Source: Silene conica
Taxonomy: Eukaryota; Streptophyta; Magnoliopsida; Caryophyllales; Caryophyllaceae
DNA length: 64,000 nucleotides
NCBI GenBank assembly: GCA_029255685.2
Contig: CM055313.2
Location: 44,038,079 to 44,102,078, forward strand
Direction: 5' to 3'
Part shown: piece after piece, positions 34,094-45,352 of the stretch
How the letters are laid out: each line of letters begins with the position of its first letter
Position numbering within the stretch: the stretch's first letter is position 1
The notes under the pieces: generated by a model
The model's input: only the letters and a program-made list of their open reading frames with translations
Told to the model about the DNA's origin: nothing
Database searches by the model: none
Program-made: the position numbers and the translations under genes

Positions 34094-34885
34094 TTAAACA
34101 AGAAATGTTACCAAAAGAGTGAACTTTTCAAGCTTTAGGTCGGCCAAATACATTGGACAATTGCGTTTCCAATGTCCTATCTTCATGCAATAATGGCACT
34201 TATCTTCAACCTTTGAAGATGATGTGATCATGGATGTCATTTTACCCTTTCCTTTACCATTTCTCCTTTCATGCTTCCTATTGCTCCTATTCTCAAGATT
34301 AAGTGTATTCTTCTCGGTACTTCGAATAAGTCCAAACTCCCTCTCTGCCCGTAAAGGCATATCTAGGAAGCGAAGAATTCGATCTATTATGACATAGTCA
34401 GGAGCTTGCACCTTTTGAATTTGCAAGATTTCAGATGGAACAACCGACTTAATCACATGAGAACTCCTAAATTGACCCTTATACGAATTTGGGTCAAACC
34501 AAGCAGAAATAACTTCATGAAGCAAAATCCTAGGAGTTTGAGAAAACATATTCTTAAGCTTGGTGTAAATCTCATTTGCCGTGCTAAACATAATCATCCT
34601 TTCTTGGAGATCCGGCTCCAAAGAGAAAATGAGTATGTCCCTAAGAATATTTGACTCCTTCATAGAGGCCTCATAGGCCTCACGAGTCTCAACCGTGGAA
34701 TGAGCAGTAGGTAAAGGAGGAGCAGCTTTTGTAAGGAAACGAATCTTATTGTCACCTTCCGCAGCTATAAGTAATTGGGATTCCCATTCTTTGAAATTGG
34801 TGCCTTGCTTCCTAAGCTTGCAACGATTCATAAAAGATTGGAGCCATGAAACGTGTTGTGGGAGAGGTGGAGCGTTATTTGCCAT
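34094..34885 (-). CDS. gag: Copia-type Gag (UBN2-like), copy 2, open
   Basis: 263 codons from ATG 34885; an upstream in-frame ATG at 34942 is less likely because sister copies start at the MA(T/N)NAPP motif. Gag core with W-L-x-S-F-M and E-W-E motifs near residues 14-35, and the LEPDLQ and FSQTPR motifs in the middle. The CX2CX4HX4C knuckle is intact (CHYC...H...C), about 25 residues from the end. Compared with copy 3, about 35 residues before the basic linker are missing, without a frameshift. It is the only uninterrupted gag of the family here. Confidence 0.82.
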   Translation of the reverse strand: MANNAPPLPQHVSWLQSFMNRCKLRKQGTNFKEWESQLLIAAEGDNKIRFLTKAAPPLPTAHSTVETREAYEASMKESNILRDILIFSLEPDLQERMIMFSTANEIYTKLKNMFSQTPRILLHEVISAWFDPNSYKGQFRSSHVIKSVVPSEILQIQKVQAPDYVIIDRILRFLDMPLRAEREFGLIRSTEKNTLNLENRSNRKHERRNGKGKGKMTSMITSSSKVEDKCHYCMKIGHWKRNCPMYLADLKLEKFTLLVTFLV

Positions 34886-35661
34886 TTGATGATAGAAAGT
34901 CGAAATATGAACTACAAATAAAATTAAGGAATTAAAACACAATTATCGTTTTAATAAATAAATAAACTTGTAAATTTTAAACAAGTTAAGCATCTACTTA
35001 ATGATCTCTTACCCAATTAATTAAATGATCCCGAGACCCAAATACACACTAACTCGGGCACGGTTTAGCCGATACATCCCTCATTAATATGACTCGGTAG
35101 ATTAACTCCTTAATCAATTCTACTTTTAGAACTCTCGGTCGATAAAATTACACTAATTCTTATCTTAGCCCGAACTTATTACCACTACGGTGGCTCGAAT
35201 ACCTTCGTCGAGATCAACCAAATTTCAAGAATAAGTAATCACATTACCCCACTTCACCAACGTAATAAGGTTTGCACCCCGGTTTAGCCGAGCCTACTCC
35301 CTTATGAAGAAGATCCTTCGCGGGTCCTTTACTTTTTCGTAAGGCTATGTCTCGATTTTTAAATAACGTAAGAGATCTTGTCAATTTATTATCTATCTCC
35401 TTTAAGTGAAGTAAGTCGGTGAATTATCGATAAATTAATTGACACGGTCGTTAAATTGATGAAATGCATGAGTTTCGATGACGATTTGGCTATGCATGCA
35501 AATATGATAAGCATAAATTAAAAGCATAAATAATAAAAACATAAATAAAACCTTAGTATGGCCTTTCCTAAAATAGAAAATAAAGTAAATTACAAATTCG
35601 GAAACCAACTCCTTTGGTCCCTTGAACTTCACACGCGGCACGCATCCCAAGGCAAACTTCA
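34886..35661 (-). mobile_element. 5' interior of Copia copy 2 (shortened)
   Basis: Non-coding leader colinear with about 58260-59024 of copy 3. It stops at 35661, where the sequence jumps into LTR. AACTTCACACG occurs at 35625-35635 and again at 35655-35665, next to the junction. Confidence 0.7.
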
Positions 35662-35772
35662 CACGAACACGAGCTAGGTGACGGAATCGGTGGTATTAAA
35701 ACCGTGTACTAATACTCCTATTAGTATTCTAGAGAATATTATGAAGATAATATTTAGAGGTTGTAGTGTTCT
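35662..35772 (-). repeat. LTR fragment of Copia copy 2
   Basis: 111 bp matching 30677-30789 of the other LTR with about one substitution. It is cut on the right by the F3 element. GTTCT (35768-35772) would be the F3 target duplication. Confidence 0.8.
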
Positions 35773-37118
35773 TGTAATAACCCGTATTTTCGTAATTCGT
35801 ATTAATGTATGGTTTTATATTATATTTCGAGACAAAGTATGATGGTTCATTTTCGATACGTGTTTTTACTAATCGTTATTGTAATATATCAATTGTAAGT
35901 GCTCGTTTATCGTTAATCGAGTCGAGAACGGTACATGGGTAATATAATTATCGGGATACATGATGGGCTTGAGTTTAAACGAGGCATGAAGGGTAGGGTG
36001 ACCCGATGACCCGTGTATACCATATTAGAACATAAAACAAAAAGAAAAAAAAAAGAGAAACCCTAAGTATACTAGAAGCGACATACACCTTCACAATCCC
36101 AAAACCCTAATCACCTACCATAATCTGCCTCCATCGTTCGTCAAAACCCTACGACGGCCACTACTGCCTACACCTCATCTGCTTCTACCACCCCATAGTG
36201 AACACCACCCCAACCACCGTGTAAACTAAGGAAAACCAGAGGGGAAAACGCAGCAGGAACAAGACATCACCATCATCGTTTGGCCTTGCGCGAATGGGTG
36301 TTTGTAAGTAATTTATCGTTTTATTTCTTGGTTTCGAATCAGCATACGTTGTTAGCGTCTCATGTTTGTAATATGAAGAACATATTTATCGTCTTTCAAC
36401 ACCTTAGGACCACCGTGTTGTTAATCTTAAACGCCATGAAAGTGGCCAGTAGCTACTCGTTATACACTCTGTTTTCGCGTTGTGTTCGTAAATTATTAAA
36501 CAGCGGTTTATCGGGTTGTTTATGAACTCGAGACCATGAGGGTTGGTAATAGGATGTGGGTGGATGGTGTGGTGGTTGAAGGGTGTTGGGTGGTGGTCGG
36601 GAATCGAAGGGGGAACAGTCGTTCTTTCTGGAGTCTTAGGAGGCTGCAGAAACGCGGGAGTGGGTGCAGTAGTTTTGAGTGGTGGCAGCAGCGTGTGAAG
36701 GAGCGTCGAGGGCTAGTGATTGGCACCGGAGGGTTGTGGGTAGTGTGTAGTATCGAGGGGTTGTGAGAAGTGGTGATAGGGACGGTGGTAACAGGTGGTT
36801 AACGACACAGTAGGGAAGGGGGCTGAAACACGGGAAACAGGGACAGTGGTTAGCAGACGTGACCAAGGGTTTTGGGACGGGTTTCGAAGTCAGGTTGAGG
36901 TCAGTCAGGAGTCGGGGTTGGTGTCGAGGGTTGCGTCATGGTACAGGGTTGCCAACCACCATGGTGAGGTGGTGGTTGAGGCGGCAGGGAGGTGTCTTTT
37001 GGGGCTGGAATCTGGTGGTGTCGTGAGGTCTGGTGGTAATGGTTTTGTGGGGGCTGTTTTCGTCCTTATCTCGTTTCTCGTGTGCCTTGATTCATGATTC
37101 ACGATTCTTATCATAGTT

Positions 37119-37119
<1 letters not shown>

Positions 37120-37183
<64 letters not shown>

Positions 37184-37188
37184 CATTA
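37120..37188. repeat. ATT microsatellite in F3 LTR
   Basis: Nearly pure ATT repeat with two interruptions, followed by a conserved TTAATATGGTTGT word that also follows the ATT tract of the F2 LTR at 52816. Confidence 0.9.
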
Positions 37189-37693
37189 TTGTTAATATGG
37201 TTGTTTTAATGGTTGTTGTTGTTGTTTAGCAATGTCCTTTTAGTAATATCGCACTTAATATTAATGTCATAATTGGCTAGATTGTTATGGTTATGGTCGT
37301 TGCTTCGTGTCGATTAAATATACGAGTCGGGAAATTCGTGGGTCCTGGGAGTTTCTATTTTGGGAAAGTTTCTATTTATGGGAACTTTCCACTTATGGAA
37401 GGTTCTGTTTATAGTTAGTGTGGTTGGTTATGGGGTTCGGGAAATTTATTGATTCGTTACAAATATGTGTTTAGGTAGCGGTTTCCGCGTGGAACATTTC
37501 TAGCAAGCCTTGGACTTATCTACACTTCTGCTATTCGAGGTAGGGGAATACTATATATATGGTGATGAGTACATTGTTAGTATCAGATGTTATCCCTTTA
37601 TATCCTATTGTATGAATGGTATTATATTTGATCCAAGTTGACTATATATTTCTGTGATACTATACGTTGTGGCTATTACTGGGTCTTGTGATA

Positions 37694-37895
37694 CGGTGCG
37701 GAGTTTATATGGTGTTGGATCGGTGCGGAGTTTATATGGTGTTGGATCGGTGCGGAGTTTATATGGTGTTGGATCGGTGCGGAGTTTATATGGTGTTGGA
37801 TCGGTGCGGAGTTTATATGGTGTTGGATCGGTGCAGAGTTTATATGGTGTTGGATCGGTGCGGAGTTTATTTGGCGATGGATCGGTGCGGAGTAT
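37694..37895. repeat. 27-bp minisatellite, about 7.5 units
   Basis: Unit begins CGGTGCGGAGTTTATATGGT. Because 27 is divisible by three it gives open frames with nine-residue periods; these are not genes. Confidence 0.93.
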
Positions 37896-38201
37896 ATTAT
37901 ATTGTTGGTATATTTATTTCTTTTACCCTACTCAACCTCGTGGTTGACCCTGTGTATTCGTGATCGCCTGTGATGAACCAATTTATTGGGGAGCAGATTG
38001 ACAGGTGCCTGAGACTAAGGGGGAGCTATGGGAGAAAGAGCTTGGATCCGGACCAGACTAGAGTTTAGATCACCTTAGTCAGTTTAGCATGAGTTGTACT
38101 TCATTTATTTTGTTAAGACTTTTGAATACGGTTGTAAGAACAAGTTATGAGTTTAATTTTAATTAAAGTACTGTTTATCTTTCACTATGATTATCTACTA
38201 C

Positions 38202-38216
38202 CCTGGGTTAACCAGG
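38202..38216 (+). other. LTR 3'-region hairpin (F3)
   Basis: CCTGG-GTTAA-CCAGG, about 65 bp from the LTR end, followed by ATGGTAAC. F2 LTRs carry CTCGGA-CAT-TCCGAG at the same place (46027-46041). Confidence 0.6.
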
Positions 38217-38284
38217 ATGGTAACGGTCTTATTTACCCTGGAAGTCCTAGTTCAGGCTCCTAGGTAAATGGGGGTGTTACAAAG

Positions 38285-38296
38285 TGGTATCAGAGC
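38285..38296 (+). other. Primer binding site, tRNA-Met type
   Basis: TGGTATCAGAGC, three bases after the LTR end. Confidence 0.9.
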
Positions 38297-39531
38297 GAAC
38301 GATCCTCAGGCCTAAACCAAATGAATAATAATGAACGTAGAAAGAGTCTAATAAAATGAACCCCGAGATGAAACTGATAGGCGCCCCAAAAAGGAACGGG
38401 ATGAGTTAGGGGCCCCCTCACACCAGTCCTGGGCCCTTTCTGTTCTGTCTCGGGAACCCATTGAGAGAAATTGAAAAGTGGGGTAGATTATATAGTGACC
38501 TCGTTATCTGGTACTAATGTTCTTGCAGGAGAAGGAATGAGGTAAGTTATGATGTGAGATATAACTGGTGATATATACTGCGAATCATAAGATTGATGTT
38601 GAATGTTGGTTGAGATCTACTATTTCTGGTATTGAGGACAAGAGATTTGGAATATTAGCTTTACTTGTATATGTATGGTGATATGCATGCGGCTGTATGA
38701 TCCCTGAACCTTTAGGTAGTGATATAGTATAATGTTATGTGTAATAGGTTGATGGGCTATAGTCACCAAAAAGGGATAGATGTAGGAGAGATATGATCAT
38801 GATTGGCTGGGATGGTTAATAGAGCCAGCTATGCTATGTCATTATAGGATGTGGAACCAAGTTAAATCTTATGGGTAAAGTTAGTAGACCGAACCGGAGG
38901 CCGTGCGCGTTGATAATTGCCTGTAATATTCTATGTGTATACACTTCTTATTTGCATGTCTTATACTTTACAAGAGTTTACTGATAGGCATACTAGACAA
39001 ATGTGATCGGAATTTGAGACTTATGATTTTATTATTTTACTAATTGCTTTAGCAATCCATGTTAGTAATATGCAGAATGTGTGTTCTAAGCTATGAATGT
39101 ATATAGTCATGTGTTGCGTATATCATATCTAAACTTTTATGCCTGTTATATACATTTAAATTCGTTATGAAGTTTGTCATCAATAAAGAATACGTAGTAG
39201 TCCCTATGTTATATTTCCGTATTTGGGTACACCTGTATAACTGTCAAGTTATTTAATTGATTTTATTTTCAGTTTCGAAACCTTTACCGTATGTTGATGC
39301 CAACTACAATTGAAATGAGGAATGAATGTTAATATGGTATAGAGTGATGCCTATGCTTCAAATGTTTGTCAATGTGTTTGGGTGAGGAAGGTTGAGTGTG
39401 GATGTAGTAATGTGTAGTTGCAAGGGACCAAAATTTTAATAAATTTTCAGAATGTTCGTTCCCGTTTTCAAAATTTTACGCCATGTGAAATCTTAACGAG
39501 CTGTTATTCCATTGTGATTTTTGCAAGATGC

Positions 39532-39569
<38 letters not shown>

Positions 39570-41594
39570 CTGTTGAAATGCTGTAAAGTTATTGTTCAAT
39601 TTGTTCGAGTTGTAAATATTGTATTAGATAATTTCCTTGAGGTATGCCTTCGATACTTTTCCTCTGTTTAACTAATTCCTTATATTTACTAAGAGTTTAT
39701 GTTGCTCACACGTTAGCTAAGTTGTTATTTAATTATGATTTTGCAAATTGTTGCATAACGTTTAATTTGTGAAGTTGTGAGGTATGTAAGTTTCGTATCA
39801 AAAGGTTTAATCAAATGTTTACTATGTGATGTGACCACGTGATACCCTGATTTGGCTTTAGTAACATGAATAGTAGGCATAGGATATGAGCATGAACCCC
39901 ACTATATGAGGGCGTAACCTGGTTTATCTCATCAAATTCTATATAAAATCATTTCAATTATATGTCTAATTTTAAAGATGTGCTGTTCGTATGCGATGTC
40001 AAAGGCATGTTTATCCGAAAAGAGTCCTGCCAAGTGGCAGAAGGAAATTTAACTGGTAAGCTTATTGGTGTGAGATAGCAACGTAGTGGTTACACGTGAC
40101 TGTGATTATTTGAACAAAGTGAATCTTGTGGATGTTCTTTCGTATATGTATGGTTATCTCTGTCTAGCTCCCTGTGTTTATGATTTTCATAACTTTTCAA
40201 GTGTATTTCTGTACCATACCGTTAATTGCATATTGTTATATTTAGAATCTGATCACGATGTGCGGAAATGCTAACTGGTTGACATGTGTTTTATGGAAGT
40301 ACTAGTCTGGTGAATTCGTTTACTCTTATCGCTAAAACTTTCCTAGTTCATGAACTAAAAGAACTATGTTAGAAAAGAAGAATCTGAATGCCTCCATATA
40401 GTCTTTAATCTGAGTTGTAGATGGTAAGATTGTCCTGAATTGAGTTTATAACTGTCACAAACTACCTTTTGTTGCTTCAAACATTTCAAAATATTTTCGA
40501 AGTGATAAACCAGGATAAAGCTTGATGTTCGGTAATTATGGTGATTGGTTGCAATGTGACTATTCTGTAACTGTGTGTCAATGAAATCCTGCTTGAGTGT
40601 TAATTGTTGCGCATGGTATAAAACCCTTATTGTGCAAATCATATATAATAATAGCTCCATGTATAATGAGGTAATATGAGTGGACGGGGAATGTACCTAC
40701 GTGAAATGTACTAACTAATAGATATCTGGGAATGTATCTTGCGAAGTCTATGAGTATGTATGTCTTGTGAGGCATGCCCATATTCCATGTTTAAATTACG
40801 TTAATTAATTTTACGCTATTTCTTTTCCTAAATATGGTTTTGCCTATGAACATGAAACGTTTTAGATTATCATATATGAACTATGAGTTTTCTTGATTAT
40901 TTATGTAGTTGTAACTACTAGCTCGCGTGGAAATATTATGGGTGTGTAAGTGTTATCTGTTCCGAATCTGTTTTACTGGGTAACACGATTCTACCGATCC
41001 TATTATAATTATTATTGTTCGAGGTTATATGTTATATGATAATTGATATGAGCCTCTTTTGAGTACTGATTTGAGTTGAATATTAGTAGTTGTCCTTTTA
41101 TTTTGATAGTTAAAAAAAAAAATATTTTTTATTGAGGTGATATAGCAATTGATTAGTCTGAGCTATGTACAAGTTCTTGTTTTATGATGTGCACGTCTTG
41201 TTTTATGAATAAGTGGAATGATGAGTATATATACACGTATAACAACGAACTTGGGAAGTAAGTACTGAGGAGTTGGGTTACTCGTGAGTTTAGAACAAAG
41301 ATCATGGTTGGTTTTGTTTTGAGTTGAGATTGCAGTGCAGTGTTTTAGCAAGTTGTCGCATTCGGGAGGAATATTTGATAATACCAATATTGAAACTGAG
41401 ATGAGAATTGTTTATTGATTTGAATTATGAGTTGTAGGCCGTTGTGCCACATTGTATCTACGGTCCAGTGTAATATTGGTTGTTGAGTTATATTCGGAGT
41501 TTGAAATCAATATTGAGAAGGAAGTTTTGATCTGCGGTTTTTTGAGATAGAATAATGAGTAAGTCGGTGTAAGGGGCTAGAAACTGTATAATGA

Positions 41595-41612
41595 GGTTAC
41601 GGGGACGTAACC
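41595..41612 (+). other. F3 hairpin unit 1
   Basis: GGTTACG-GGGA-CGTAACC, seven pairs. Purine tract AAGGAGGATAGGG follows and TGTAAAA begins at 41634, 22 nt after the stem. Confidence 0.65.
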
Positions 41613-41799
41613 ATGTTCTAAGGAGGATAGGGTTGTAAAACCTTAATGATTTTATGGTATGGCTAATTGTTATGACATGACTATTTGGTATGCCGTGATT
41701 GTTTGAAAATATTTCGTGTTTAAAAGTTTATTTGTTACGATGTTATATGGTCTCACGCTTTGAATTAGATTGGTTATGCCCCTAATGGTCATGGGATGT

Positions 41800-41818
41800 G
41801 AACTTCGGGACGAAGTTC
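41800..41818 (+). other. F3 hairpin unit 2
   Basis: GAACTTCG-GGA-CGAAGTTC, eight pairs (nine with the flanking T-A). AAGGAGGGAAGAC, then TGTAATAACACG at 41838, a relic LTR start. Confidence 0.7.
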
Positions 41819-42009
41819 ATATTTAAGGAGGGAAGACTGTAATAACACGTATTTTACCTTAATATTATTTATTATATTAGCGTGTTGATATCTCCTGGGC
41901 ATTTATATTCGAGCCATTCATGTTCCAAGTTAATGTTTTGGTTAATGTTTTGTTAATGTCCGTGTCCCAAGTTCGCGTGAGTGGGTTTGGTTGTCACCTG
42001 AATGTGGTT

Positions 42010-42028
42010 GAACTTCGGGACGAAGTTC
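42010..42028 (+). other. F3 hairpin unit 3 (at true LTR)
   Basis: Same stem as unit 2. AAGGGGGAAAGAC, then the real 3' LTR at 42047, 19 nt after the stem. Confidence 0.72.
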
Positions 42029-42046
42029 ATTCTAAGGGGGAAAGAC

Positions 42047-43392
42047 TGTAATAACCCGTATTTTCGTAATTCGTATTAATGTATGGTTTTATATTATATT
42101 TCGAGACAAAGTATGATGGTTCATTTTCGATACGTGTTTTTACTAATCGTTATTGTAATATATCAATTGTAAGTGCTCGTTTATCGTTAATCGAGTCGAG
42201 AACGGTACATGGGTAATATAATTATCGGGATACATGATGGGCTTGAGTTTAAACGAGGCATGAAGGGTAGGGTGACCCGATGACCCGTGTATACCATATT
42301 AGAACATAAAACAAAAAGAAAAAAAAAAGAGAAACCCTAAGTATACTAGAAGCGACATACACCTTCACAATCCCAAAACCCTAATCACCTACCATAATCT
42401 GCCTCCATCGTTCGTCAAAACCCTACGACGGCCACTACTGCCTACACCTCATCTGCTTCTACCACCCCATAGTGAACACCACCCCAACCACCGTGTAAAC
42501 TAAGGAAAACCAGAGGGGAAAACGCAGCAGGAACAAGACATCACCATCATCGTTTGGCCTTGCGCGAATGGGTGTTTGTAAGTAATTTATCGTTTTATTT
42601 CTTGGTTTCGAATCAGCATACGTTGTTAGCGTCTCATGTTTGTAATATGAAGAACATATTTATCGTCTTTCAACACCTTAGGACCACCGTGTTGTTAATC
42701 TTAAACGCCATGAAAGTGGCCAGTAGCTACTCGTTATACACTCTGTTTTCGCGTTGTGTTCGTAAATTATTAAACAGCGGTTTATCGGGTTGTTTATGAA
42801 CTCGAGACCATGAGGGTTGGTAATAGGATGTGGGTGGATGGTGTGGTGGTTGAAGGGTGTTGGGTGGTGGTCGGGAATCGAAGGGGGAACAGTCGTTCTT
42901 TCTGGAGTCTTAGGAGGCTGCAGAAACGCGGGAGTGGGTGCAGTAGTTTTGAGTGGTGGCAGCAGCGTGTGAAGGAGCGTCGAGGGCTAGTGATTGGCAC
43001 CGGAGGGTTGTGGGTAGTGTGTAGTATCGAGGGGTTGTGAGAAGTGGTGATAGGGACGGTGGTAACAGGTGGTTAACGACACAGTAGGGAAGGGGGCTGA
43101 AACACGGGAAACAGGGACAGTGGTTAGCAGACGTGACCAAGGGTTTTGGGACGGGTTTCGAAGTCAGGTTGAGGTCAGTCAGGAGTCGGGGTTGGTGTCG
43201 AGGGTTGCGTCATGGTACAGGGTTGCCAACCACCATGGTGAGGTGGTGGTTGAGGCGGCAGGGAGGTGTCTTTTGGGGCTGGAATCTGGTGGTGTCGTGA
43301 GGTCTGGTGGTAATGGTTTTGTGGGGGCTGTTTTCGTCCTTATCTCGTTTCTCGTGTGCCTTGATTCATGATTCACGATTCTTATCATAGTT

Positions 43393-43451
<59 letters not shown>

Positions 43452-44549
43452 CATTATTGTTAATATGGTTGTTTTAATGGTTGTTGTTGTTGTTTAGCAA
43501 TGTCCTTTTAGTAATATCGCACTTAATATTAATGTCATAATTGGCTAGATTGTTATGGTTATGGTCGTTGCTTCGTGTCGATTAAATATACGAGTCGGGA
43601 AATTCGTGGGTCCTGGGAGTTTCTATTTTGGGAAAGTTTCTATTTATGGGAACTTTCCACTTATGGAAGGTTCTGTTTATAGTTAGTGTGGTTGGTTATG
43701 GGGTTCGGGAAATTTATTGATTCGTTACAAATATGTGTTTAGGTAGCGGTTTCCGCGTGGAACATTTCTAGCAAGCCTTGGACTTATCTACACTTCTGCT
43801 ATTCGAGGTAGGGGAATACTATATATATGGTGATGAGTACATTGTTAGTATCAGATGTTATCCCTTTATATCCTATTGTATGAATTGTATTATATTTGAT
43901 CCAAGTTGACTATATATTTCTGTGATACTATACGTTGTGGCTATTACTGGGTCTTGTGATACGGTGCGGAGTTTATATGGTGTTGGATCGGTGCGGAGTT
44001 TATATGGTGTTGGATCGGTGCGGAGTTTATATGGTGTTGGATCGGTGCGGAGTTTATATGGTGTTGGATCGGTGCGGAGTTTATATGGTGTTGGATCGGT
44101 GCGGAGTTTATATGGCGTTGGATCGGTGCGGAGTTTATTTGGCGATGGATCGGTGCGGAGTATATTATATTGTTGGTATATTTATTTCTTTTACCCTACT
44201 CAACCTCGTGGTTGACCCTGTGTATTCGTGATCGCCTGTGATGAACCAATTTATTGGGGAGCAGATTGACAGGTGCCTGAGACTAAGGGGGAGCTATGGG
44301 AGAAAGAGCTTGGATCCGGACCAGACTAGAGTTTAGATCACCTTAGTCAGTTTAGCATGAGTTGTACTTCATTTATTTTGTTAAGACTTTTGAATACGGT
44401 TGTAAGAACAAGTTATGAGTTTAATTTTAATTAAAGTACTGTTTATCTTTCACTATGATTATCTACTACCCTGGGTTAACCAGGATGGTAACGGTCTTAT
44501 TTACCCTGAAAGTCCTAGTTCAGGCTCCTAGGTAAATGGGGGTGTTACA
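42047..44549 (+). repeat. Second LTR of F3 element
   Basis: 2,503 bp, near-identical to 35773-38281. Shorter ATT tract (43395-43457) and the same 27-bp minisatellite (43962-44163). It is followed by AAG and a PBS instead of a target duplication. Confidence 0.92.
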
Positions 44550-44552
44550 AAG

Positions 44553-44564
44553 TGGTATCAGAGC
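44553..44564 (+). other. Second PBS after the F3 3' LTR
   Basis: TGGTATCAGAGC in the same context as 38285. Identity with the interior continues to 44580, then stops at the Copia LTR. Confidence 0.88.
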
Positions 44565-44580
44565 GAACGATCCTCAGGCC

Positions 44581-45352
44581 ATGCAATATGGCGAGAGCTT
44601 TTGTGAGGTTTTAGATGTGAGATCTGAGTTTTGGGAAAATAATGTTCTCAAAACCCTAATTCTTGAGATTCTAATTTACCAGGTGAATTCATCATCTGAC
44701 ACAAGGAGAAGGACTCTCCTTATGTAGCCCTGGTCGGCCGAATTGGGTATTGGGTAGGAGTGGGCTTTCCACTCATACCTTATTCCAAAGCGTGGTTCGA
44801 CCCATTTTGCTAAAATATAATTCGTGGGTATTTATTATAAATCGTATACTTGTTGTCAGATATTAATACAGTCGATGTATTAATAATGGTCTGATAAAAT
44901 ACGATATTGTATAATTGGCCCAATTAATATAACTGTTTATATTAATACGCGAATACAATATTTAATTAAATATAACCATTTATATTTAATTTACGAATTA
45001 ATCATGTAATCCGTATTAGCTAAAATTATTTAATCCGTATTAAATAATAATCTCAACATCTTATTGACTAATTTAATAGTCAATACCTCTGACTAACTGT
45101 TTAGTCGTATTCGGCATAAATGTGACTGTATTTTCATACCTTCACATCTCTCAAACGTGTCCTATAGGTGTGACGTATAGGGACCAGTTGATCACCGCCA
45201 TCCGTATGACAATAACGTCAAACTTATCTAGCAAGCCAACCGTTATTGATAAACGTGGATCAACTGATAATAATACTGAAGTATGCCCTTGTGATCCTTA
45301 AAGAGATTTAATAAGTCATTGTACTTAATTGTCAAGGACACCAGCCCCAACA
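44581..45352 (-). mobile_element. Copia-type LTR with mismatched flanks
   Basis: Minus-strand start TGTTGGGGCTGG at 45352. 44768-45352 matches 1-583. The left terminus does not show the expected inverted TG, so it may be cut. Flanking 5-mers differ, the left flank is F3 interior and the right flank is the middle of an F2 LTR. It is therefore not a simple solo LTR. Confidence 0.75.

Larger units (their letters stand above)
30430..35772 (-). mobile_element. Gag-only Copia-type element, copy 2
   Basis: Minus orientation: left LTR (30430-31655) is the 3' LTR, the interior has one gag ORF, and the right side is a fused 111-bp LTR fragment. About 1.7 kb of interior 5' region and most of the 5' LTR are missing compared with copy 3. 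The 2.4 kb between gag and the 3' LTR hold no pol motif. Confidence 0.82.
35773..38281 (+). repeat. 5' LTR of F3 element
   Basis: TGTAATAACCCG to GGGGTGTTACA, 2,509 bp. Order: A-rich tract, a G-rich block (36535-37060), ATT microsatellite (37120-37188), 27-bp minisatellite (37694-37895), the shared CTACTCAACC motif, a small hairpin (38202-38216). The ORFs 36280-36525 and others recur in the second LTR only because the LTRs are copies. Confidence 0.9.
38297..42046 (+). mobile_element. Non-coding interior of F3 element
   Basis: 3.75 kb without any retroviral domain. The first 200 bp are homologous to 46123-46310 of the F2 non-autonomous element. Contains a run of 30-odd A near 39535-39567. The 3' end holds three hairpin-PPT units (41595-41640, 41800-41840, 42010-42046). 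Short ORFs (40086-40274, 40364-40660, 41163-41387) are unsupported. Confidence 0.78.
35773..44580 (+). mobile_element. F3 non-autonomous Gypsy element (LARD-like)
   Basis: 2.5-kb LTRs (35773-38281, 42047-44549) around a 3.77-kb non-coding interior. The LTRs differ by only a handful of substitutions and the ATT tract length, so the insertion is young. The second LTR is followed by 31 bp identical to the start of the interior, including the PBS, which is the signature of a tandem LTR-interior-LTR-interior array cut at 44580. No coding domain. 3' UTR and PBS regions are related to F2 elements. Confidence 0.88.

Noticed and set aside
36280-37097. Several ORFs repeated at 42554-43371
   Set aside because: They lie in near-identical LTRs, overlap in opposite frames, and show no similarity to known domains.
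37654-37963. 97- and 98-codon ORFs with nine-residue repeats (also 43922-44231)
   Set aside because: They are translations of a 27-bp minisatellite inside an LTR, open in more than one frame.
38285-38296. tRNA-like word TGGTATCAGAGC
   Set aside because: A primer binding site complementary to tRNA-Met, not a tRNA gene; no cloverleaf nearby.
39535-39567. A-run as a possible retrogene poly(A) tail
   Set aside because: No coding sequence or flanking duplication; it lies inside the F3 interior, where the sister element has a short A-run.
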